From: Candidatus Aminicenantota bacterium
Lineage (GTDB): Bacteria; Acidobacteriota; Aminicenantia; Aminicenantales; Aminicenantaceae
Assembly: GCA_016926925.1 (NCBI GenBank)
Contig: JAFGNQ010000228.1
Span: 1-12,811, forward strand
Direction: 5' to 3'
Length of the DNA: 12,811 bases
This document shows positions 7,825 to 12,811 of the stretch, in pieces; the first letter of the stretch is position 1; the number at the start of each line of letters is the position of its first letter. A program made the position numbers and the translations under genes. The notes beneath the pieces are model-generated. The model was not told the origin of the DNA and made no database searches. It was given only the letters and a program-made list of their open reading frames with translations.

Positions 7825-9126
7825 TTAATTACCGATCATGTTTGCATTCATTTCTTGTAAAATGGAGAGGGCCCGTCCCGCCGCGGCTTCCGACTGAGAA
7901 ATGGAATCAGGGATATCTTTGGGCCCCTCAGCGCATCCAATGACAAAAACACCTTCTTTCTCCGTGGTCACGGGTGACAGCCTGTCATTCCGGGTGGAGA
8001 AAAAGCCGTGTTTATCCAGCCCGATGCCCAAGATTTTGGAAAGGTGCTCCGTGTCCTTTTTTGGAACCATGGCCGGCGAGAGAATAACCATGTCGGCGTT
8101 CACGGTCTGTTCCCCACCGTTGCCGGTTTTATACCTGATCTGGAGGTTGTTGGATTGCTCTTCTACCCGGATGTCTTCGTTGTGGATGAAGTTCACTCCT
8201 ATGTGACATGTCTCATCGTAGAATTTTTGATGGGATTTACCGGGAAGGCAGAGATCGGTGTAGAATTCGTGGATTTGTGCTTTCGGGACTTTGTGTTTGA
8301 GAAAATGGGCGAATTTTGCTGAATACATGCAGCAGACGGCTGAGCAGTATCCCATCTCGTTTCTTCCGACACAATGGATGATGGCGATGGATTTCAAGTC
8401 TCGGTCGTTTCGAAGAATGAGCTCCCCCTCTGTAGGACCGTTCTGGGCATAGAGTCTTTCGAATTCCATAGCCGAGTAGACATTGGGATATTTGCCGTAT
8501 CCGTATTGGGAAAGCTCCCTAACATCAAAGAGATCGAATCCGGTCGCCACAATAATGGTTCCAACCTCCAAATCCAGCTTTTCTTCTTTTTCCGTGAAGT
8601 CGATAGCGTCGAACATACAGGATTCTTTGCAGGCCGTGCACGAGGCATCCTTGCCGCTGAGATGAAGGCAGTGGTACGGATCGATGGCCGGAACATTCGG
8701 GATGGCCCCGGCACAGGAGACGGAGATCGCCTTCTGTTTTGAGAGGCCTTCCTCGAACGGATTGTCTATACTCACAGGACAGGGATCGTAACAGGCACCG
8801 CAGCCGATACAGTTGACCAAGCTGACATAGCGGGCCTTCTTGTGGATTTTGACCTTGAATTGACCGGCTTTCCCTTCGACATGTTCAAGCTCACTGAGCA
8901 ATAACAAATCGATGTTTTTATGGTGGAGAACTTCTTGCTGGACCGGGGCGACCATACAGGTAGCGCACTCCATATTCGGATAGACCTCTTCGAATTTAAT
9001 CGTCTGGCCTCCGATGAGAGAGTCCTTTTCCATGAGATAAACGTGAACGCCGGCGTCAGCCAGAAGCAAACTCGCTTTCATTCCGGAAAGTCCGGCTCCT
9101 ATTACCAAAACGTTTGTTTGACCCAT
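7825..9126 (-). CDS. hdrA: HdrA-like FAD iron-sulfur protein, short form (QmoA-sized)
   Basis: 433 residues, starting directly with the FAD Rossmann loop GAGLSG (10-15), so the HdrA N-terminal cluster domain is absent. ECATC (53-57) supplies the CxxC loop typical of HdrA/QmoA. An inserted ferredoxin domain has CIGCGACYDPCP (106-117) and Cys153 with CTACKESC (163-170). The HdrA cluster cysteines Cys252, Cys261, Cys265 and Cys266 (HCVG, then GYCSAVCC) are intact. There is no C-terminal ferredoxin domain; the protein ends about 35 residues after the last FAD-domain motif GCAEGPKDIPDS. It is thus complementary to the 561-aa paralog, which has terminal cluster domains but no inserted ferredoxin. 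Size and layout are closer to QmoA of sulfate reducers than to full methanogen HdrA. It starts 14 bases after the first mvhD gene. Likely a cytoplasmic flavin-based electron-transfer subunit. Confidence 0.9.
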   Translation of the reverse strand: MGQTNVLVIGAGLSGMKASLLLADAGVHVYLMEKDSLIGGQTIKFEEVYPNMECATCMVAPVQQEVLHHKNIDLLLLSELEHVEGKAGQFKVKIHKKARYVSLVNCIGCGACYDPCPVSIDNPFEEGLSKQKAISVSCAGAIPNVPAIDPYHCLHLSGKDASCTACKESCMFDAIDFTEKEEKLDLEVGTIIVATGFDLFDVRELSQYGYGKYPNVYSAMEFERLYAQNGPTEGELILRNDRDLKSIAIIHCVGRNEMGYCSAVCCMYSAKFAHFLKHKVPKAQIHEFYTDLCLPGKSHQKFYDETCHIGVNFIHNEDIRVEEQSNNLQIRYKTGNGGEQTVNADMVILSPAMVPKKDTEHLSKILGIGLDKHGFFSTRNDRLSPVTTEKEGVFVIGCAEGPKDIPDSISQSEAAAGRALSILQEMNANMIGN

Positions 9127-9140
9127 TGTTTTTGCCTTTC

Positions 9141-9566
9141 TTAGAGCTTAGGGTTATTCGCGAGGGGATTGGGTCCGGCTTGTGCGATCTCTGCGGTGAA
9201 AGTATTGACCACTTCGGAATATCGTTTGCCCTCTGATGCCGATATCCAGGAAAGCTGAAGTCGATCGGGTTCCAGATTCAGGGTTTCGATGATTTTCTTG
9301 AGAAGAGCGAATCTTCTCCGTGCATAATAATTGCCTCGCTCATAGTGGCAGTCCCCCGGATGGCATCCGGCAATCAGAACCCCGTCGGCCCCCCATAAAT
9401 AAGATGCCAGAACGAGATTGGAGTTGATTCGGCTTGAGCACATCACTCTGATGACAGAGAGGGAAGATTTAACCTCCATCTTGCTTGATCCGGCGAGATC
9501 GGCACCGGCATAGGAACACCAGTTACAAAGAAATCCTATGATTTTGGGTTCAAAAATTGTCTCCAT
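9141..9566 (-). CDS. mvhD: MvhD/FlpD-type [2Fe-2S] electron-transfer subunit, first copy
   Basis: 141 residues with the complete MvhD cysteine set: Cys14 and Cys17 (FLCNWCSY), Cys43 (IRVMCSSR), and Cys68 and Cys73 (GCHPGDCHY), then GNYYARRR and a conserved SASEG near 109-113. The family links an electron-donating enzyme to HdrA through a [2Fe-2S] cluster. It is directly upstream of the short HdrA-like gene (14-base gap), the usual pairing. The ATG at 9566 has an AAAGGG-type site about eight bases upstream. An 80-base gap with a hairpin separates it from tusA. No hydrogenase, formate dehydrogenase or NADH-type catalytic subunit lies in the window, so the donor feeding this subunit is unknown. 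Confidence 0.93.
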   Translation of the reverse strand: METIFEPKIIGFLCNWCSYAGADLAGSSKMEVKSSLSVIRVMCSSRINSNLVLASYLWGADGVLIAGCHPGDCHYERGNYYARRRFALLKKIIETLNLEPDRLQLSWISASEGKRYSEVVNTFTAEIAQAGPNPLANNPKL

Positions 9567-9593
9567 AGCTTTTCCCTTTGGGTATCGGATTCA

Positions 9594-9618
9594 AGACTGA
9601 GATCGTCAATCTCAGCCT
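9594..9618 (-). repeat. Hairpin in the tusA-mvhD gap
   Basis: Arms 9594-9603 and 9609-9618 pair over 10 positions on the minus-strand transcript, with one G-U pair, around a 5-base loop. The core CTGAGAT/ATCTCAG is perfect. On the + strand one position becomes an A-C mismatch, so pairing is better in the RNA of the operon. No T-run follows. It lies in the longest gap of the operon's first part, so it may be a processing or differential-stability element between the sulfur-carrier genes and the redox genes. Confidence 0.5.
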
Positions 9619-9646
9619 GTTTTGCGCCTCATGGAAGCGCGGATGA

Positions 9647-9871
9647 TTAGAATTGGATTTGAGCGGAATGCTTTCCGTCCGCGTCCGTGTTGCAGAAAAG
9701 AAGAGTTTTACCCGTTCTCTCTGACCAGGCTCTGATATCCTTAGGAAAGGATTCACAGTCTGCTTTGATTTCGAGAATATCTCCCGACTGCAATTGGGGC
9801 GCCATGCTTGCCACCTTAAGAATAGGTTGGGGGCATTTTAATCCTAAAGCATCGAGTGTCTTAGTTGCCAT
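9647..9871 (-). CDS. tusA: TusA/SirA-family sulfur-carrier protein
   Basis: 74 residues, the usual size. The family signature CPxP is present as GLKCPQP, with Cys13 as the persulfide-carrying residue. Two more cysteines (39, 60) are seen. TusA-type proteins receive sulfane sulfur from desulfurases, rhodaneses or DsrE proteins and hand it to tRNA thiolation, molybdenum/tungsten cofactor synthesis, or dissimilatory sulfur oxidation. A strong AAGGAGG site precedes the ATG at 9871. It is 37 bases after the DsrE-fold gene and upstream of the Hdr-like genes. That context points to a dedicated carrier for this locus rather than the housekeeping tRNA-thiolation TusA, but this is inference. Selenium-related YedF proteins contain both a TusA-like and a DsrE-like domain and are another precedent for the pair. 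Confidence 0.92.
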   Translation of the reverse strand: MATKTLDALGLKCPQPILKVASMAPQLQSGDILEIKADCESFPKDIRAWSERTGKTLLFCNTDADGKHSAQIQF

Positions 9872-9908
9872 TTTGTCCTCCTTTTAAATAAAAAATGTCT
9901 TTCCTGCC

Positions 9909-10262
9909 TCAGAAAGAGAAGGTTATCGTCGCATCTCTGATTTCGTTCACAAAAGCCGTGGCTCCGATGATTTCGACTCCCTCTCGCAAATCCTCTTTTT
10001 TCAAATCCTTGGCTTCCAGAGCCAGTTCGCAAACGTATATTTTACCTCCCAGATTTCGAACTCCCTCATACAACTCAAGAAGATTCGGCAGGCCTTTGCC
10101 CTCCATTTTTTCAATCACGCCTTTAACCATTGCCGGCGCTCCACCCGGACAGAAAAATATTATGAGTTCATCTCCCAATGAAACGGCGGAAGAGCCGAGT
10201 ATAAAAGGTGGGAAAACGCATTTGGGCTCTGTACCGTTGACTGTGATGGCGACTTTTGCCAT
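9909..10262 (-). CDS. Small DsrE/DsrF-fold protein
   Basis: 117 residues. It begins MAKVAITVNG and continues with an alternating strand/helix pattern and a hydrophobic strand LIIFFCPGGA (33-42). Then comes GKIYVCELALEA with Cys78 at the end of a strand, the position of the reactive cysteine in DsrE-like proteins, and the typical C-terminal DLKKEDLREGVEIIGA and a closing TITF strand. Other cysteines are Cys15 and Cys38. DsrE-type proteins bind or transfer persulfide sulfur, often with TusA, which is the next gene (37 bases). A strong AGGAGG site precedes the ATG at 10262, and arsR ends 36 bases upstream. No membrane helix is evident, which separates it from membrane-anchored DsrE2 forms. It cannot be assigned to the DsrEFH complex because no DsrF or DsrH is present. 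Function beyond probable sulfur binding is unknown. Confidence 0.82.
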   Translation of the reverse strand: MAKVAITVNGTEPKCVFPPFILGSSAVSLGDELIIFFCPGGAPAMVKGVIEKMEGKGLPNLLELYEGVRNLGGKIYVCELALEAKDLKKEDLREGVEIIGATAFVNEIRDATITFSF

Positions 10263-10298
10263 GAAAAAACCTCCTAAGAATTTAGATTTTTATACCTA

Positions 10299-10625
10299 TC
10301 AATATTCTCCAATGAGGGACAACGCTTCAGTTGCCGCTTCATCGTTCACAAATTGTCTGACGGCGTGAACAAGCTGCTTTATTTTTTCCGGATTTTTCAA
10401 AAAGTAGCAACGCAAATTTTTGTCCTGGCGGTAATCCAGAATGCCGGAGAATTTGAGGATGTTCAAATGCTGTGAGATGTTCGGCTGAGTGGCACCGAAG
10501 AGATCTTTGATGTCGTTCACGCATCGTTCGCCCTCCAGCAAGACCTCCACAATGTTGAGTCGGATAGGGTGTCCAAGAGCTTTCAGAATCTGAGCCTTTT
10601 TGTTTTGATTGTCTTTGGCCGTCAT
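10299..10625 (-). CDS. ArsR/SmtB-family winged-helix transcriptional regulator
   Basis: 108 residues with the standard ArsR layout: KALGHPIRLNIVEVLLEGE (about 15-33), a helix-turn-helix with recognition helix ATQPNISQHLNILKFSGI (45-62), and a wing with RQDKNLRCYF (66-75). Two cysteines are present: Cys35 in GERCVND, aligned with the first cysteine of the arsenic-binding ELCVCDL motif (the second is Asn here), and Cys73 in the wing. The usual two-cysteine arsenite site and the cysteine spacing of persulfide sensors such as BigR/SqrR are both absent, so the inducer is uncertain. It is the first gene of the operon, with a promoter and inverted repeat just upstream, so it probably represses its own operon. 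There is no good ribosome site before the ATG at 10625. ArsR regulators also lead some sHdr sulfur-oxidation loci (sHdrR), a fitting precedent. Confidence 0.9.
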   Translation of the reverse strand: MTAKDNQNKKAQILKALGHPIRLNIVEVLLEGERCVNDIKDLFGATQPNISQHLNILKFSGILDYRQDKNLRCYFLKNPEKIKQLVHAVRQFVNDEAATEALSLIGEY

Positions 10626-10627
10626 TG

Positions 10628-10667
10628 ATAAGTATTTAATTATTTGATTATATTAGTAGATACTTAT
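10628..10667. promoter_or_regulatory. Candidate ArsR operator: split inverted repeat
   Basis: ATAAGTAT (10628-10635) and its exact complement ATACTTAT (10660-10667) are spaced 32 bases centre to centre, about three helical turns. One half-site overlaps the candidate -10 element and the other lies just before the arsR start codon. Position and symmetry fit an autorepressor site. Binding by this ArsR is inferred. Confidence 0.45.
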
Positions 10668-10691
10668 ATCTCAAAAATATTTTTTTTTCAA
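10663..10691 (-). promoter_or_regulatory. Candidate sigma70-type promoter of the arsR-dsrE-tusA-hdr operon
   Basis: Read on the minus strand, TTGAAA (10686-10691) and TATAAG (10663-10668) are separated by exactly 17 bases, each one mismatch from consensus. An overlapping alternative is TATAAT (10647-10652) with a weaker -35, TTTGAG (10670-10675), also at 17 bases. The surrounding DNA is much more AT-rich than the genes. Confidence 0.6.
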
Positions 10692-10712
10692 ACCTTTTTT
10701 GAAATTTTTTTT
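10673..10712. promoter_or_regulatory. Roughly phased A/T tracts around and upstream of the arsR promoter
   Basis: Runs of A5 (10673-10677), T8 (10681-10688), T6 (10695-10700) and T8 (10705-10712) recur about every 9-13 bases. TTTCAAA (10686-10692) and TTTGAAA (10698-10704) also form a 7-base inverted repeat. On the minus strand the two outer tracts are A-runs directly upstream of the -35, the position of an UP element or an intrinsic bend. Confidence 0.4.
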
Positions 10713-10973
10713 GGGCCGGCTCATAGGAGTGGTCTTAAGTTGAAATTTTGATGTTAAAAAATCGCCTTAAGGCACTTTATGACTTGAAAAAAAGACGTAA
10801 CTCTTTAAATATCAATGGTTTGTTACGGTCCGACCCGTATTACCAAGAGGCGGGTCAGGGAATCCTCGATAGAACTATCGCACTGAAATTCACCTATCTG
10901 TTCAATTTTTAGCTCTCTTTGGATTCGCTCTTTAGACTGGTTTCAAATCTCTTTTGGTGGTTATACTCTGAGG

Positions 10974-12767
10974 TCAATCCCAGCCATGGAGCATGAGGTA
11001 CTCTTCGACCATGCGGCGGATACCTACGATGGAACCTCTGGACGGCCCTTCCTTCAACGGTTCTTTTTGGAATCGTTCGGGCAGGGTGTTGTCCTCTTTT
11101 TTTACGCCGAACTTTTTGTTGAGGGCATAGTCCCGGTTCACGGCATCGCCGAGGATTCTCTGGAGGTGTTCGGGAGAATAATCGATACCGGTTCCTGCTT
11201 TGAGGAGAGCGGAGGCGTTTTCGAAATTCAGGACATCCATGCAGAGACCGATGTTCTTACACATGGTCAGAGCGTCTGTGAGCAGAGCCACCTTTTCCGA
11301 GTAGGTGACTAAGGCTGCCTTGCCTTCTTCTTCCAGACGGTCGGCTGCCTTTTCGGTTCCGAAACGTTTTCTGGCCTCCTCTCTGCGGTTCGTCAATTCG
11401 AAATAGGGCTCGGCCCTCAGGTGATCGGCCCCTCTCGAGGCGATGGCGTATGTCAGGCCGTATGCCTTGATGCCGCGCGGATCGCCGCAGATGATATCCA
11501 AGCCCTTAACCTGCATCACCAATTTTTGAGCGTCCTTGCTGAATTTTCGAGACAGTTTTGTCGCCCCGTCGGCCAGCTTGTCCCCGATTCCTCTCCGATA
11601 GGTAATCATTTCCACGACTTCCCGGATCTTATCGGTATCTCCCCATTTGATTTCGAGCCCGTCCAATTCTTTGGGGTGGATGAATCCTTTTTCCTGACAT
11701 TCCATGATCCAGCCGATAACTTCGGCCGTGGATATGGAATCCAAGCCCACCTGGTTGAGGTAGGCGTTCATCTCCAGTGCAAAGGGGAGGCTGCGGCTGC
11801 CGATCCGGGAAGTGAAGCTGCAGAGGGTTTCGAATTCGGGCCCTTCGGCTTCGATGCCATTGACAGCATAATAGCGAGAGCAATGAAGGTTGCAGTTGAA
11901 ACAGGCCTTGTTCTTTATTTTATAAGCGGCGGCCAGTTTTTCTCCGGAAATTTCGTCGACGTAGCTGCAGACACCCTGCTGGAAGTGGTTGGTGGGAAGG
12001 ATGCCGATGCTGTTCAGATCCGACATCAGCATGGTGGTGCCCAATCGGTAGCGCTTTCGGTATTCGTCGTGTTCCTTTATGGCTTTTCCGATTTTTTGCG
12101 CTTCTTTGAGGAAGGCCAGAGGATCGGCTATCTCCACCGAACGGGAACCCCGGACAGCTACGGCCTTGAGATTCTTGGATCCCATAACAGCTCCCATTCC
12201 GGTCCGGCCGTTGACCCTGTTACCGCTGGAGACGACGGCTGCGAAAAGCACTCGGTTCTCGCCTGCCGCTCCGATGGCGGCGACTTGAACGCTATAGTCA
12301 CCGGCATGTCTTCTTATGGCGTAAGTCGTTGCAACAATGCTTTTCCCGGCAAGGTCCGGACAGTCTCTAAACTCCACGCCCTTATCCGTAATCAAGAGGT
12401 ATAGGAGACTGTCGGCTTTGCCGGTGACAATGATTTGATCGAATCCGGTCAGTTTCATCTCGGCACCGAACTGCCCGCCCGCAGCCGAATCCCCCAGGAT
12501 GCCTGTCAGAGGGGATTTGGCGGTGACCGTGTAATAGGCGGATGCAGGAAGCAGCGATCCCGTGAGAGGCCCGATGCCGAAAATGAGGATGTTCTCCGGC
12601 CCCAGGGGGTCGCAGGCCGGATCCAGCTCTTCTGCCAGTCTTTTTGTGTTGGCCGGACGGCCCCCGATAACGGGTTTGATCCATCCGGCATCCTGTTCCT
12701 CAATAAAATAGTTTTGCTTGGTCAGGTCGATCCTGAGAATTCTTCCGCCGTAGCCGTATTTAAGCAT
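10974..12767 (-). CDS. Tungsten-type aldehyde:ferredoxin oxidoreductase family enzyme (AOR)
   Basis: 597 residues from the ATG at 12767, about the length of Pyrococcus AOR. That ATG has AGGA seven bases upstream and gives MLKYGYGG. A TTG two codons earlier lies too close to the same site. The N-terminal domain has the family stretches DPLGPEN, TGPLTG-like IGPLTG, AKSPLTG and AAGGQFGAEMK, which bind the bis-pterin tungsten cofactor. The [4Fe-4S] ligands are Cys289, Cys292 and Cys296 (CFNCNLHC) and Cys509 in GLC. Candidate active-site residues are the EGPEFE glutamate (311) and His449 in GADHLR, matching Glu313/His448 of Pyrococcus AOR by position. Known family reactions are the ferredoxin-linked interconversion of aldehydes and carboxylates; BamB benzoyl-CoA reductase is a distant relative. 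Two pterin-site motifs deviate: GGRP instead of GGRG, and KNIGLC instead of DxxGLC. The true substrate is open. Confidence 0.88.
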   Translation of the reverse strand: MLKYGYGGRILRIDLTKQNYFIEEQDAGWIKPVIGGRPANTKRLAEELDPACDPLGPENILIFGIGPLTGSLLPASAYYTVTAKSPLTGILGDSAAGGQFGAEMKLTGFDQIIVTGKADSLLYLLITDKGVEFRDCPDLAGKSIVATTYAIRRHAGDYSVQVAAIGAAGENRVLFAAVVSSGNRVNGRTGMGAVMGSKNLKAVAVRGSRSVEIADPLAFLKEAQKIGKAIKEHDEYRKRYRLGTTMLMSDLNSIGILPTNHFQQGVCSYVDEISGEKLAAAYKIKNKACFNCNLHCSRYYAVNGIEAEGPEFETLCSFTSRIGSRSLPFALEMNAYLNQVGLDSISTAEVIGWIMECQEKGFIHPKELDGLEIKWGDTDKIREVVEMITYRRGIGDKLADGATKLSRKFSKDAQKLVMQVKGLDIICGDPRGIKAYGLTYAIASRGADHLRAEPYFELTNRREEARKRFGTEKAADRLEEEGKAALVTYSEKVALLTDALTMCKNIGLCMDVLNFENASALLKAGTGIDYSPEHLQRILGDAVNRDYALNKKFGVKKEDNTLPERFQKEPLKEGPSRGSIVGIRRMVEEYLMLHGWD

Positions 12768-12774
12768 CGGCAAT

Positions 12775-12778
12775 TCCT
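12775..12778 (-). promoter_or_regulatory. Ribosome binding site that fixes the AOR start
   Basis: AGGA on the minus strand lies seven bases before the ATG at 12767 but only two bases before the TTG at 12773, so the ATG is preferred. Confidence 0.55.
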
Positions 12779-12811
12779 AAATAGCTTTATTCCCTTTTGT
12801 ATGCATTGCGA

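Larger units (their letters stand above)
10626..10973. other. 348-base noncoding region between the AOR gene and arsR
   Basis: The arsR-proximal part holds the promoter, operator and A/T tracts described separately. The AOR-proximal part (10741-10973) has no supported gene. It contains the perfect palindromic element CGATAGAACTATCG (10867-10880), an inverted repeat GACCCG/CGGGTC (10832-10837 and 10851-10856, 13-base loop), and the palindrome GCCTTAAGGC (10764-10773), followed on the minus strand by six T (10756-10761). The last could be a weak terminator after the AOR gene, but its stem is only three or four pairs. Confidence 0.55.

Noticed and set aside
7825..9126. Calling the short HdrA-like protein QmoA outright
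   Set aside because: Size and domains fit, but no qmoC, aprA or aprB is present and the neighbours differ from known qmo loci; only a tree could decide.
10756..10773. Palindrome GCCTTAAGGC plus T-run on the minus strand as a terminator for the AOR gene
   Set aside because: The stem is only three to four pairs once a loop is allowed, so it is mentioned under the intergenic entry but not called as a terminator.
11421..12404. Long open frame (327 codons) on the + strand opposite the AOR gene
   Set aside because: Fully antisense to conserved AOR coding sequence, with no recognisable domain; treated as a shadow.
12777..12811. Possible 3' end of another minus-strand gene, open from the right window edge to a TAG at 12777-12779
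   Set aside because: Only about eleven codons are visible, too few to tell coding from chance.

Overview
The window looks like the chromosome of a strictly anaerobic bacterium, most likely a Desulfobacterota (former deltaproteobacterial) sulfate reducer or syntroph. That placement is an inference from gene content: an indolepyruvate:ferredoxin oxidoreductase, a tungsten-type aldehyde:ferredoxin oxidoreductase, and a dense set of HdrA, MvhD and FrhB-like iron-sulfur flavoprotein subunits. Base composition is moderate and the coding is tight. I see no insertion sequence, CRISPR array, tRNA or rRNA.

Left edge (1-905, + strand): the 3' end of iorA, overlapping iorB by 4 bases. This pair oxidises 2-keto acids of aromatic amino acids to acyl-CoA with reduction of ferredoxin. 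A convergent gap (906-1131) separates it from everything else, which is all on the - strand.

Main block (10625 down to 1132, - strand), in transcription order: an ArsR-type repressor; a small DsrE-fold protein; TusA; MvhD (first copy); a short HdrA-like flavoprotein (433 aa); a second HdrA-like flavoprotein (561 aa); two tandem FrhB/FdhB-like iron-sulfur subunits (about 416 and 370 aa); MvhD (second copy); a PLP-dependent class I/II aminotransferase; and, after a 159-base gap with a strong hairpin, a DUF4213/DUF364 protein. A good sigma70-type promoter with an overlapping inverted repeat lies directly upstream of arsR.

Right edge (12767 down to 10974, - strand): a full-length AOR-family tungsto-oxidoreductase, separated from arsR by 348 noncoding bases.

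Working model (inference): the aminotransferase, IOR and AOR make and use low-potential reduced ferredoxin during oxidation or reduction of (aryl) keto acids and aldehydes. The HdrA/MvhD/FrhB-like proteins would form a soluble flavin-based electron-confurcating or bifurcating complex that exchanges those electrons with another carrier. The cluster has no HdrB (no CCG-domain disulfide-reducing subunit), no HdrC and no hydrogenase or formate dehydrogenase catalytic subunit, so its second electron partner is not evident. The ArsR-DsrE-TusA lead genes recall the sulfur-carrier and regulator genes of sulfur-oxidising sHdr loci. This suggests a sulfur-relay or sulfur-responsive link, with tungsten-cofactor sulfuration as an alternative.
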